Assembly: GCF_900236475.1 (NCBI RefSeq)
Contig: NZ_LT963352.1
Coordinates: 6,204,001-6,268,000 of the forward strand
Origin: Streptomyces chartreusis NRRL 3882
GTDB lineage: Bacteria; Actinomycetota; Actinomycetes; Streptomycetales; Streptomycetaceae
Reading direction: 5' to 3'
Length of the DNA stretch: 64,000 bases
Below the pieces are notes generated by a model. The model saw only the letters and a program-made list of their open reading frames with translations. It was not told the origin of the DNA and ran no database searches. Positions 1 through 7,792 of this stretch are shown here, in pieces; position 1 is the first letter of the stretch, and each line of letters starts with the position of its first letter. The position numbers and the translations under genes were made by a program.

Positions 1-388
1 ACCGGGCGGCGAAGCTCAGGGCGATCGGGGCGACGATCGCCACCGCGGCCGGGCTGACCGCGCCGATCGCCGTGAGCGCCCCGGTCAGGGCGAACATCAC
101 CCAGGGGATGAGCGCCACCCGCCCCCGCACGAGCCGGACGGCGGCGTGCACCAGCCAGTCGGTGGTGCCGTTGGCGCGGGCGATCGCGAAGAGGTACGTG
201 ACGCCGACCAGGACGACGAACAGGTCGCCGGGGAAGCCGGCGAAGATGCCGTCCGCATCGAGGTCGGCGACGAGCCCGCCGACCCCGAAGGCGGCGGCGA
301 AGGCGAGCGCGCCCATGTTGACGGAACGGGTGGTGGCGATGACGAACACCACGACGAGGACGAGGATCGAGATGAGTTCAGGGGACAT
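1..388 (-). CDS. Partial permease with MatC/SLC13-like N-terminus
   Basis: The reading frame enters from the left edge and starts at ATG 386-388, so about 129 N-terminal residues are visible and the C-terminus lies outside the window. The protein opens with MSPELISILVLVVVFVIA and shows three to four hydrophobic segments, with the pattern GALAFAAAFGVGGLVADLDADG seen in the MatC N-terminal family of dicarboxylate or malonate carriers. It would sit in the cytoplasmic membrane and probably takes up an organic acid. It is divergent from the GntR-type regulator at 582, and the region between them holds an inverted pair of operator-like sites, which suggests the regulator controls this permease. Substrate is a guess from the family only. 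Confidence 0.7.
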   Translation of the reverse strand, partial: MSPELISILVLVVVFVIATTRSVNMGALAFAAAFGVGGLVADLDADGIFAGFPGDLFVVLVGVTYLFAIARANGTTDWLVHAAVRLVRGRVALIPWVMFALTGALTAIGAVSPAAVAIVAPIALSFAAR

Positions 389-435
389 ACGGGCTCCCGT
401 CTTTGGGCCCCGGAGCGGCTGGGAGCACCAGGAGA

Positions 436-540
436 GTGGCCGAGTGGCTGAGCCACTTGAGGTGCGTTGGCTGAAAGCGTGGGTGCGGCCCGGACGCCCG
501 TCAAGGGGGTGCGCGAGAATTGGTTCAGCCACTCGGCCAC
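436..540. promoter_or_regulatory. Inverted pair of FadR/GntR-like operator sites
   Basis: Positions 436-451 (gtggccgagtggctga) are repeated as an exact reverse complement at 525-540. The left arm also contains its own palindrome, AGTGGCT-g-AGCCACT (443-457), and the right arm contains TGGTTcAGCCA (521-531), one mismatch from TGGCTnAGCCA. A third TGGCTGA lies at 468-474. The sites fill the gap between the divergent permease and GntR-type regulator genes. FadR-family dimers bind short palindromes of this size, so autoregulation plus control of the permease is a reasonable inference. Confidence 0.6.
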
Positions 541-581
541 GACAAGTGCCGGTGTTACGCTCCCGGCGAGAGGGGGACCCC

Positions 582-1289
582 GTGACCGACGCCCTGCGCC
601 CCATGACCAAACAGCGCCTCTACGAACAGGTGCTGGAGCGGCTGCGTCAGTACGTCGTCGAGGGCGGCCTGCGCGCCGGCGACCGGCTGCCGCCCGAGCG
701 CGATCTGGCCCAGCGGCTCGGGGTGAGCCGCGCCTCGGTGAAGCAGGCGATCGTGGTGCTGGAGGTCCAGGGCCTGGTGGAGGCCCGGCACGGGGGTGGC
801 ACGTACCTCGTGCGGGACAGCCTCGACACCGAACCGGTCGAGCGGATGGTGGAACGCCGCCGGCGCCTGCCCGATGTCCTGGAGGCCCGGGAGGCGCTGG
901 AGACGAAGCTCGCCGAACTGGCCGCGGAGCGGCGCTCGGAGGAGGACCTGGCCGCGCTGCGCTCGGCGCTCGCGCACATGTCGGAGGAGATCGAGGCGGG
1001 CGGTCACGGCGTGGAGGGCGACCGGCTGTTCCACGCGGCGGTGACGGCGGCGGCCCACAGCGGTCTGCTCGAGGAGTTCATGCGCTCCATCGCCGAGCAG
1101 ATCGCCGAGAGCCGCACCGAGTCCCTCCGTCAGCCCGGCCGCCCGTCCCGCTCCCTCTCCCAGCACCAGGCCATCCTCGACGCGATCGCCGCACAGCAGC
1201 CCCGTCAGGCGGCCACGGCCATGCGACGGCACGTCCGCACGGTGGCGAAGGTGCGGTTGCTGGACTGGGAGCCGGGGGAGGAGGGGTAG
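582..1289 (+). CDS. FadR-subfamily GntR transcriptional regulator
   Basis: A 235-residue protein starting at GTG 582. Residues 11-78 form the GntR winged helix (LRAGDRLPPERDLAQRLGVS, then ASVKQAIVVLEVQGLVEARHGGG). Residues about 95-215 form the all-helical FCD effector domain, in which a D..xxxH (DRLFHAA) and later histidines (SLSQHQ, MRRHV) match the metal/ligand positions of the family. FadR/FCD proteins usually repress genes for organic or sugar acid use and release DNA on ligand binding. The divergent MatC-like permease and the palindromic sites at 436-540 support local control. An upstream in-frame extension exists but lacks a start that fits. Confidence 0.9.
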   Translation: MTDALRPMTKQRLYEQVLERLRQYVVEGGLRAGDRLPPERDLAQRLGVSRASVKQAIVVLEVQGLVEARHGGGTYLVRDSLDTEPVERMVERRRRLPDVLEAREALETKLAELAAERRSEEDLAALRSALAHMSEEIEAGGHGVEGDRLFHAAVTAAAHSGLLEEFMRSIAEQIAESRTESLRQPGRPSRSLSQHQAILDAIAAQQPRQAATAMRRHVRTVAKVRLLDWEPGEEG

Positions 1290-1303
1290 CGCGATCCGGG
1301 GTG

Positions 1304-1603
1304 TCAGGCGGCCCCGGCGGCACCGGGCGGCACGAACCGCCGGTGTGCCGGCGTGAAGTGGAACTCGGGCTTGCCGGGGAGACCGACCTTCTGCACGGCC
1401 GGAGAGAGGCGCTCGGCGAAGAAGCGCTCGAAGTCAGCCTCGGCGTTCCACACGTCGGTCACGTGCAGGGCGCCCGCCTCGAACCAGGCCACGTGCAGGA
1501 CGAGCCCGTCCGGCACCTGCGCCTCCCAGCGCACCTCGGCCAGCATCGCGTCGTACTGCTCGGGCGTCACCCCGGCCCAGCGCAAGGACAGCACAGCAGC
1601 CAT
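1304..1603 (-). CDS. Small conserved protein, possible dimeric alpha/beta barrel fold
   Basis: A 99-residue protein (MAAVLSLRWAGVTPEQYDAM) with a good ribosome binding site (aggaaggga) before ATG 1601-1603. The pattern of a ligand-facing strand, VTPEQYDAMLAEVRWE, a LHVAWFEAGALHVTDVW strand and a FERFFAERLSPAVQK helix resembles small ABM/ferredoxin-like barrel proteins of unknown substrate. It lies downstream of the MerR-PP2C gene on the same strand, separated by 82 bases that contain two short inverted repeats, so it may have its own promoter. Function is unknown. Confidence 0.75.
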   Translation of the reverse strand: MAAVLSLRWAGVTPEQYDAMLAEVRWEAQVPDGLVLHVAWFEAGALHVTDVWNAEADFERFFAERLSPAVQKVGLPGKPEFHFTPAHRRFVPPGAAGAA

Positions 1604-1640
1604 GGGAAATCCCTTCCTGTGATCGGTGTCCCGCCCAGTA

Positions 1641-1680
1641 GACCGGCCGGGGCCGGTCACGGCCCGTGGTCATGGGCCGT
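1641..1680 (-). terminator. Possible terminator behind the MerR-PP2C gene
   Basis: Two adjacent inverted repeats lie just after the stop codon of the MerR-PP2C gene: GACCGGCC-gg-GGCCGGTC at 1641-1658 and ACGGCCC (1659-1665) / GGGCCGT (1674-1680). No U-run is visible, as is common in Streptomyces. Confidence 0.35.
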
Positions 1681-1685
1681 CCGGG

Positions 1686-2762
1686 TCACACCGCCACGAC
1701 GTCCGCCACCACGCAGCTGACGTTGTCCGGCCCGCCGGCCTCGTTCGCCGCCCCGACCAGGGCCCCGACCGTCTCGTCCGGGGTGCCCCGCGAGGCGAGG
1801 AGCTCCCGGATCCGGTCCTCGGCGACCACACCGGTCAGGCCGTCGGAGCACAGCAGGTAACGGTCGTCCGGGTGCGCGTCGTGCAGGCGGAGGTCCGGGA
1901 CCGTGGCGGCACCGTCGCCCGTCAGGGCCTTCAGGAGGAGGGACCGCTGGGGGTGGGAGACGGCCTCCTCGGGCGTCAGGCGCCCCTCGTCGATCATCGA
2001 CTGGACGACCGTGTGGTCGTGGGTGATGAGGAACAGCTCCCCGTCGCGCAGCAGGTAGGCGCGGGAATCGCCGATGTGCACCAGGGCCAGCCGTGAGCCC
2101 GTCCACAGCAGGGCGGTCAGGGTAGTGCCGATTTCGTCGGCGCCGTCGGCCACGTCCCGGACGGCCTGGGCCGCGCCCCGCACCGCGTCCTCCAGGAGGT
2201 TGAGGACCCCGCCGGCCGGGACCTCGTCCGTGTCGAGGAAGCGCAGTGCCTCCACGGCGGCGCTGCTCGCGGGCGCGCCCGCCGGTCCGAAGCCGTCGGC
2301 GACGGCGAGCAGCCGGGCGCCCGCGTACGCCGTGTCCTGGTTGGCGGGGCGGACGCGACCGGTGTCCGAGTGGGCGGAGTAACGCAGTTCCAGCATGGCG
2401 GTGTCCTTTCCGGACTCGTCCGAGTCCTCCGTCAGGTGATCGACCAGGAACGCGGCGAGGTCCCGCCGTACCGCCGTCTCCGCCTCGACACGCGCCCAGT
2501 AGGCGCGGATCTCCCGGGCGGCGGCCGTGGAGTCGCGGTCGTGGAGCCGGCACACCTGGCGGATCTCGGCCAGCGGCATGCCCAGCCGCCGCAGCCACGC
2601 CACCAGCCGGGCCTGCTCCAACTGCCCGACCGCGTAGTACCGGTATCCGGTGTCCGGGTCCACCCGGGCGGGCCGCAGCAGGTCCAGCTCGTCGTACAGG
2701 CGCAGTGCCTTCGGCGAGAGCCGGCACGCCTTCGCGAACGCGCCGATCGTCAGCATGTCCAT
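1686..2762 (-). CDS. MerR-type DNA-binding domain fused to a PP2C Ser/Thr phosphatase
   Basis: About 358 residues. The N-terminus (MDMLTIGAFAKACRLSPKAL, then RLYDELDLLRP, DTGYRYY and LRRLGMPLAEI) is a clear MerR winged helix with a following dimerisation helix to about residue 110. From about 125 the protein is a PP2C phosphatase: RPANQDTAY, LLAVADGFG, GTTLTALLW, VHIGDSRAYLL, LLCSDGLTG and GGPDNVSCVV carry the metal-binding aspartates. MerR domains usually sit on small-molecule binding domains, so a catalytic phosphatase partner is unusual. The longest frame (ATG 2867) overlaps the MerR-type promoter at 2837-2867 and cannot be the true start. ATG 2762 or ATG 2786 are both preceded by a GGGGA site. 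It could sense a ligand or phosphorylation state and control its own promoter. Confidence 0.88.
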   Translation of the reverse strand: MDMLTIGAFAKACRLSPKALRLYDELDLLRPARVDPDTGYRYYAVGQLEQARLVAWLRRLGMPLAEIRQVCRLHDRDSTAAAREIRAYWARVEAETAVRRDLAAFLVDHLTEDSDESGKDTAMLELRYSAHSDTGRVRPANQDTAYAGARLLAVADGFGPAGAPASSAAVEALRFLDTDEVPAGGVLNLLEDAVRGAAQAVRDVADGADEIGTTLTALLWTGSRLALVHIGDSRAYLLRDGELFLITHDHTVVQSMIDEGRLTPEEAVSHPQRSLLLKALTGDGAATVPDLRLHDAHPDDRYLLCSDGLTGVVAEDRIRELLASRGTPDETVGALVGAANEAGGPDNVSCVVADVVAV

Positions 2763-2795
2763 GCGATCCCCATGCGATATGTCCATGCGATCCCC
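2755..2795 (-). repeat. Direct repeat duplicating a ribosome binding site and start codon
   Basis: The 17 bases at 2755-2771 are repeated exactly at 2779-2795, a period of 24 bp (eight codons). On the coding strand each copy reads ggggatcgcATGGACAT, so both contain a Shine-Dalgarno-like GGGGA and an in-frame ATG. Either copy could start the MerR-PP2C protein, giving products differing by eight residues. Confidence 0.7.
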
Positions 2796-2836
2796 TGCGC
2801 TCCGCGGGTTCCGCGCGCTTCCCGGTTCCGCCACCG

Positions 2837-2867
2837 ATGCTGGGGCTTCACCAAAGGTGAAGGTCAA
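2837..2867 (-). promoter_or_regulatory. MerR-type promoter with 19-bp spacer
   Basis: On the minus strand a -35 TTGACC (2862-2867) and a -10 CAGCAT (2837-2842) are separated by 19 bp, the over-long spacer typical of promoters controlled by MerR-family activators. The spacer holds the palindrome CTTCACC-aaa-GGTGAAG (2846-2862). The MerR-PP2C protein encoded directly downstream is the likely binder, implying autoregulation. Confidence 0.75.
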
Positions 2868-2941
2868 ACAGGGTGTCGCGGTTCCGGGCCGGATTGTTAG
2901 CCTGCGCCGGAATCGATCGTTGGTCCGAGGATGGAGTCGCC

Positions 2942-3820
2942 GTGGCCGGCACCCCGCGCATAGCGCTCGTCACCTACGACCCCGGTGGCGTGGAGAGCAA
3001 GGACCGGGACCTGGCGGGGCTGGTGGACGCGCTGCGGGAGGCCGGGGCCGAGGCCGCCGCCGTCCACTGGGACGACCCGTCGGCCGACTGGGCCGGCTAC
3101 GACCTGGCCCTCATACGGTCCACCTGGGACTACAGCTGGCGGGCCGAGGAGTTCGCGGCGTGGGCCGAGCGGTGCGGGAAGGTGACGCGGCTGGCCAACC
3201 CGGTGGACGTCGTGCGGTGGAACGCCGACAAGAGGTACCTGGGCCGGCTCGCGGAGGCCGGGGTGCCCGCCGTGCCGACCCGCTACTTCGCGCCCGGCGA
3301 TCCCGTCGAGCTGCCCGCCGACCACGAGTACGTCGTGAAGCCCACCTCGGGGGCGGGTGCCCGGTACGCCGCGCGCTACCCCGCCGGGGAGCGGGACGCC
3401 GCCCTGCGCCAGGTCGAGCGGATGCACGCCGAGGGCTTCACCGTCATGCTCCAGCCCTATCTGACCGGCATCGACACGCACGGGGAGCGGGCCCTGCAGT
3501 TCTTCGGCGGACGCCTGCTGCACGCCAGCCGCAAGGGCGCGGTCCTCGCGCCGGACACACCGTACGACGCCGAGAAGGTCGCCCACCCCGACCTCCGGCC
3601 CTGGGAGCCGACCGCCGCCGAACTCGACGTCGCCGAGCGGGCGCTGGCCGCCGTCCCCGGGCAGCAGGAGCTGCTGTACGCGCGGGTGGACCTCGTCACC
3701 GGGCCGGACGGGGAGCCGTGCGTCATGGAGCTGGAGCTGATCGAGCCGAACCTGTTCCTGTGGCTGCACCCGGAGTCCGTGCCGAGGGTGGTCGAGGCGG
3801 TCCTGGCCGCCGCCGGCTGA
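2942..3820 (+). CDS. ATP-grasp domain protein
   Basis: A 292-residue protein, taking GTG 2942 (behind ggag) as the start rather than the upstream ATG 2873, because the family begins with a strand like RIALVTYDPGG. The N-terminal third is a pre-ATP-grasp fold (DLALIRSTWDYSWRAEEFAAW), followed by YVVKPTSGAGARY (the ATP-binding lysine loop), VMLQPYL (hinge), and the metal site YARVDLV...PCVMELELIEPNLFL. These resemble glutathione-synthetase/RimK-like ligases that join a carboxylate to an amine with ATP. The true substrates are unknown. It is divergent from the MerR-PP2C gene. Confidence 0.8.
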   Translation: MAGTPRIALVTYDPGGVESKDRDLAGLVDALREAGAEAAAVHWDDPSADWAGYDLALIRSTWDYSWRAEEFAAWAERCGKVTRLANPVDVVRWNADKRYLGRLAEAGVPAVPTRYFAPGDPVELPADHEYVVKPTSGAGARYAARYPAGERDAALRQVERMHAEGFTVMLQPYLTGIDTHGERALQFFGGRLLHASRKGAVLAPDTPYDAEKVAHPDLRPWEPTAAELDVAERALAAVPGQQELLYARVDLVTGPDGEPCVMELELIEPNLFLWLHPESVPRVVEAVLAAAG

Positions 3821-3875
3821 GTACCTTACGCCCCTTTACGTCCTTCCATGCCGTTTTTGGTGTAGTGGTAGGGCC

Positions 3876-5265
3876 ATGCCCTCCGAGCGACGGTCCTGGG
3901 CACCGCTGCTCGCGGTGTGCGCCGAGTACTTCATGGTGATCCTGGACGTGACGGTCATCAACGTCGCCGTGCCGGTGATCGGGCGGGAGCTGTCGGCCTC
4001 GCTCACCGGCATCCAGTGGATCACCGACGGGTACACCCTGGTCTTCGCCGGGTTCCTGCTGACCGGTGGGGCGCTGGGGGACCGGCTGGGCAACCGCCGG
4101 GTGTTCTGTGCGGGCGTGGCGGTGTTCACCGTGTCGTCCGCGGCGTGCGCGCTCGCGCCCGGCACGCTCTTCCTGGTGGTGGCCCGGCTCGTGGAGGGGC
4201 TGGGCGCGGCGCTGATCGTGCCCGGTTCCCTGGCCCTGCTCCAGCAGGCCTACCCCGAGCGGGCCGCACGCTCGCGGGCCTTCGGGCTGTGGGGTTCCAT
4301 GGCGGGCATCGCGGCCTCGGCCGGGCCGCTGCTGGGCGGGCTGCTCGTCTCCACGGTGGGCTGGCGCTGGGTGTTCCTCGTCAACCTGCCCGTCGGTGTG
4401 GTCTGCCTGGTGCTGACGCTGCGGCACGTGGCCCGCTCACCCCGGCGGCCGGGCCCTGGACTGGCCGGCGCAGTGCGCGGTCGTGGCGGCGGTGGCGCTG
4501 CTGACCGGGGCGCTCAACGAGGCCGGACGGCGGGGCTGGGCCGATCCGGCCGTGCTCGCCGGTGCGGGTCTGGCCGTGTCGGCCGCCGTGGCGTTCGTGG
4601 TGCGCGAGCGGCTGGCCCGGTCCCCGGTCCTCCCGCTCGGCCTGCTGCGCTCCCGCGCCATGAGCGGCGCAGCCGGCATCGGCCTGCTGTTCAACTTCGG
4701 CTTCTACGGCATGGTGTTCACCGCCAGCCTGGAGTTCCAGCACGAGCGCGGCTACAGCGCCCTCGGCACCGGTCTCGCGCTGTTCCCGGCGGTGGCGATG
4801 ACGATGTTCGCCTCCGTCCTGTCCGGGCGGCTCGCCCGCCGCACCGGCGACCGCCCGCTGGTGGTCTCCGGGATGCTGCTGGCCGCCCTGGGGCCGGCCG
4901 GCTGGGCCGCGGCGGGCGCCGACCCGGCCTACGCGCTGCTGGTGGCCCCGATGATGGCCGCGGGATTCGGCACGTCCTTCGCCCTCACCGGCTCGACCGC
5001 CACCGTGATGGGCGCCGCCCCCGCGGCGTACTCGGGGGCCGCCTCCGCCCTGTTCAACACCACCCGCCAGATCGGCAGCGCCACCGGCGTCGCCCTCGGC
5101 GGCAGCCTGCTCGCCTCCGCCGCCGACTACGGCACCGGCATCCGCACCAGCATGCTCATCGGGGCGCTCGCCTACCTGGCCGCCGCGGGCCTCGCGTGGC
5201 GCTGCGTGCCCGCGCGGCCCCGGCGGCCCGGCCGGGCCGGAAGGGTCGGCGCTCGTCAGCCCTGA
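3876..5265 (+). pseudogene. DHA2-type MFS drug transporter split by a frameshift
   Basis: The first reading frame (from ATG 3876) gives the typical DHA2 opening VILDVTVINVAVPVIGREL, the motif GGALGDRLGNRRVF and transmembrane segments 1-6. Just after LRHVARSP (about 4440-4460) the coding sense moves to the next frame, where RALDWPAQ...LLTGALNEAGRRGW continues the same family through the remaining segments to the stop at 5265. The total length of 1390 bases is one more than a multiple of three. The shift is in a run of C/G (ccccggcggccgggccc), so a sequencing error is as likely as a real mutation; joined, the protein is full length (about 460 residues). It overlaps the convergent gene at 5256 by ten bases. 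Confidence 0.85.
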
Positions 5266-5864
5266 CGGCCGGTGACGGCCACCCGCTGCAACAGCCCCCA
5301 GGTGAACTCCGCGACGACCTCCCACCGGGCCCCCTGCGCGTCCGGCGCGGTGAACGCCAGCCCCCAGCGGGTCGGGGCCGAGCCCTGGAGGGGACGGGCC
5401 GGGGCGAAGGCGCGGGCCGCCTCGTCGACCGTGCAGGACCAGGGGGTGAGGTCGTCGAGCGTGCGCAGCTCGGGCCCCGCGGCGCCCGGGGCGCGGACCA
5501 GCCACTCGTTCCACACCACGCCGTTCGGGGCGGTCAGCACCTCGAAGCGCAGGTCCGGCCAGAGCGGTACGGGCCACAGCCAGGCCTCGCAGTCCAGGTC
5601 GCCGATCCGGCGGGCAGTACGGGACTCGGGTCCGCCCAGCACGGAGCGGTAGCGGGAAAGGGGCGCGCGGGACCGCGGGGAGCGGACCATCGCCTGCCAG
5701 CGCTTGTTGGCCTCGCGCATGGCCGCGAGGGAGGCCCCCAGCTCGTGACGGGCGTCCTCCACCAGGTCCGGGTTGTGGTCGGCCATGCGACGCAGCAGCA
5801 CCAGCTGGAAGTCGAGCGGTGTGAAGGGGCTAGCGGGGCGCTTTCCGGAGGGCATGGGAACCAT
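5256..5864 (-). CDS. Conserved hypothetical protein, last gene of the envelope cluster
   Basis: A 202-residue protein with no signal peptide or membrane segment. It contains LDFQLVLLRRMADHNPDLVEDARHEL, a helical region, then a tryptophan-rich part (CEAWLWPVPLWPDLRFEVL, VVWNEWLVRAP, TRWGLAFTAPD). I do not recognise the family. Its start overlaps the end of the FkbM gene by about 35 bases on the same strand, so it is most likely translated as the last member of the envelope operon. It converges on the frameshifted MFS gene. Confidence 0.7.
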   Translation of the reverse strand: MVPMPSGKRPASPFTPLDFQLVLLRRMADHNPDLVEDARHELGASLAAMREANKRWQAMVRSPRSRAPLSRYRSVLGGPESRTARRIGDLDCEAWLWPVPLWPDLRFEVLTAPNGVVWNEWLVRAPGAAGPELRTLDDLTPWSCTVDEAARAFAPARPLQGSAPTRWGLAFTAPDAQGARWEVVAEFTWGLLQRVAVTGRQG

Positions 5865-6657
5865 CGTCGCCCACCGGCGCGGTGCCCGGGCGGCGGCCGT
5901 CCGGGAGGAAGAGGACCGAGTTGACGTAGCGCGGGCCCCTGAGGAGCGGGGACGGCAGGACGCGGCGGAGCAGTCCGTGCGAGACGACGTGAGAGGCGCC
6001 CGCCTGATGGTCCTCCAGGGGGAAGTTCGCCAGCGGCACCCAGGTGTCGCCAGGCAGGACCCAGCCGTCGTAGCCGAGCAGGGACAGGTAGGTCACCACA
6101 GGGGCGACCGGCTGGATGCGGGACTCCAGCTCCACGAAGAGGGCTGGGCGGTCGCGGGCCAGCAGACCCGTCGCGCCGCGCAGGACAGCCGGCTCGTTGC
6201 CGTCCACGTCGATCTTGATGAAGCCGACGTTGCGCAGGCCCAGCTCGTCCAGCGTGACGCAGGGGACGTCCAGCGCCCGGCCGTGGATGTCGCGCCGCAC
6301 CAGCGACGACACGCCCCGGTCGCCCGAATCGCCCGACGGCAGCCACAGGCGGGCGATGCCCGGGCGGTCCGAGGCCGCCGCACGGATCACCCGTACGTTC
6401 GGCGGGACGGCGGCGGCCAGCAGCCGGGCCAGATGGGGCACCGGTTCGATCGTCACCACATGCTCGGCCAGGCCGGACAGCCGGTGCGTCCAGGGCCCGT
6501 ACCAGCCGCCGACGTCCACCGCAGTACCGCAGTGCGGCGGGCACAGCTCGGCGAGCCGCGCCAGCTCCGGTTCGAACCGGGGGTAGAGCGCCCGGGCCGT
6601 CGCCGCCACCAGGCGGGTGGGCAGGAAGGGAGCGAGGCGGGCGGCCAGGCTGGTCAT
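5830..6657 (-). CDS. FkbM-family SAM-dependent methyltransferase
   Basis: A 275-residue protein. The SAM-binding loop is TAVDVGGWYGPW (about 45-56), followed by VVTIEPVPHLARLL (acidic residue binding the ribose), RVIRAAASDRPG, and the FkbM hallmark VGFIKIDVDGNEPAVLRGA. Family members O-methylate sugar or polyketide hydroxyls. The ATG at 6655-6657 overlaps the stop of the Trm112-like gene (ATGA), so the two are translationally coupled. Its place in an envelope operon with a glycosyltransferase and an arabinosyltransferase-like enzyme suggests it methylates a cell-surface glycan. Confidence 0.85.
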   Translation of the reverse strand: MTSLAARLAPFLPTRLVAATARALYPRFEPELARLAELCPPHCGTAVDVGGWYGPWTHRLSGLAEHVVTIEPVPHLARLLAAAVPPNVRVIRAAASDRPGIARLWLPSGDSGDRGVSSLVRRDIHGRALDVPCVTLDELGLRNVGFIKIDVDGNEPAVLRGATGLLARDRPALFVELESRIQPVAPVVTYLSLLGYDGWVLPGDTWVPLANFPLEDHQAGASHVVSHGLLRRVLPSPLLRGPRYVNSVLFLPDGRRPGTAPVGDDGSHALRKAPR

Positions 6658-6875
6658 GGGGCCATCCTCTGGAGAAGTTCCTCGTGCTCGTCGTCCGGGA
6701 CCTGCTCGCCCGAGGACGGCAGCAGCTGCGGAATGCCGTCGACGATCGGATAGCGGCGGCGCAACCGCGGGTTGTACAGCGCCTCCTCCTGCCCGGCCTC
6801 CTCGGCCAGCAGATGCAGCGGGCCCTTGTCGAGCGGGCACGCCAGGATCTTCAGCAGCGGGTCGTCGGGCTTCAT
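6654..6875 (-). CDS. Trm112-like zinc-ribbon-type small protein
   Basis: Seventy-three residues: MKPDDPLLKILACPLDKGPL, then RRRYPIVDGIPQLLP. This is the Trm112/YcaR layout, although only one cysteine (in ACP) of the usual zinc set is present. Trm112-like proteins activate or stabilise methyltransferases, and this one sits directly between an EamA transporter and an FkbM methyltransferase, with 4-base ATGA overlaps on both sides. A plausible role is partner or chaperone for one of the two methyltransferase types encoded in the cluster, but this is inference. Confidence 0.8.
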   Translation of the reverse strand: MKPDDPLLKILACPLDKGPLHLLAEEAGQEEALYNPRLRRRYPIVDGIPQLLPSSGEQVPDDEHEELLQRMAP

Positions 6876-7789
6876 GGGGACGCCAACTCCTTGGCTGGTG
6901 CGGAGGGTCGGGGAGCGGGGTCGTGCTTCGGCATGGTCAGCAGCACGGCGACCGCCAGGGCCGTGCCCGCCACCCGCAGCGCGAGCCGCAGCGGCTCGTC
7001 CGGCAGGGCCTCGCCGAACGACAGCGTGCCGAGCACCGCCGTGAACAGACTGGTCACGGTCGTGCACACCGGCACGATCAGCGAGGCCCGGCAGCGCTGG
7101 AGCGCCGCCTGCGACATCACCAGGCCGAACACACCGGTGAACAGCAGCAGATACGGATACGGGGAGCCCAGCAGGTCCAGCACCGCACCGCCGATCCCGC
7201 TGGTCGTCAGATGGCTGGAGACCCCCTTGATGGCCAGCGAACTGACGCCGTACAGCAGGCCCACCGCCACGCCGTACTCGACGCCGGTCGTCGGCCGCCG
7301 GTGCCGGTTGCGGGCCCGCCGCTCGGCGGAGCCGTACAGCCACAGCCCGGCCGCCAGCGACGGCACGCACACCAGCAGGATCAACTGGTACGGCGCGTCC
7401 TGGCTGACGGTGTCCGAGCCCTCGCGCAGCGACAGCACCACCATCAGCAGCGCGAGCAGGATCGCGCCCAGCGCGTACCGCTCCCGGCCGCTGGTCTCCT
7501 CCCCGAGCAGCCGCGCCGACAGCAGCACGAGCAGCACGAGGCCGGAGACGAAGATGCCCTGCGCGGCGGCGATCGGGAGGGTGCGGTACACGACGAGCTG
7601 GGCGCCGAAACCGGCCGCGAGGGCGAGGGAGCCGCCGATCCACAGCGGGCTGCCGAGGACGAGGCGCAGCAGCCTGGCGGGCTGCCGGATCGTCACCTCG
7701 GGCAGGGCGGTGAGCGCCCGTTTCTCCAGCACGAAGCCCAGGCTGTACAGGGTGTTCGCCAGCAGGGCCGCGGCCACTCCCCACCACAT
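6872..7789 (-). CDS. EamA/DMT-superfamily membrane transporter
   Basis: A 305-residue integral membrane protein with about nine to ten hydrophobic segments (for example LANTLYSLGFVLEKRAL, GIFVSGLVLLVLLSARLLG, ALGAILLALLMVVLSL, GVAVGLLYGVSSLAIKG). The arrangement of two related five-helix halves matches drug/metabolite transporters. In envelope clusters such proteins can export or flip small precursors or polyprenyl-linked sugars. It overlaps the Trm112-like start by four bases and follows the upstream methyltransferase stop by three bases, so it belongs to the same transcript. Confidence 0.8.
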   Translation of the reverse strand: MWWGVAAALLANTLYSLGFVLEKRALTALPEVTIRQPARLLRLVLGSPLWIGGSLALAAGFGAQLVVYRTLPIAAAQGIFVSGLVLLVLLSARLLGEETSGRERYALGAILLALLMVVLSLREGSDTVSQDAPYQLILLVCVPSLAAGLWLYGSAERRARNRHRRPTTGVEYGVAVGLLYGVSSLAIKGVSSHLTTSGIGGAVLDLLGSPYPYLLLFTGVFGLVMSQAALQRCRASLIVPVCTTVTSLFTAVLGTLSFGEALPDEPLRLALRVAGTALAVAVLLTMPKHDPAPRPSAPAKELASP

Positions 7790-7792
7790 GGG

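Noticed and set aside
431..545. tRNA-Ser-like sequence (ggagagtggccgagtggctga)
   Set aside because: The D-arm similarity is striking, but there is no T at position 33 of an anticodon loop, no GGTTCGAATCC T-arm and no matching acceptor end; the exact inverted repeat fits operator sites better.
2787..2867. Longer N-terminus of the MerR-PP2C protein from ATG 2867
   Set aside because: It would place the start codon inside the -35 element of the MerR-type promoter.
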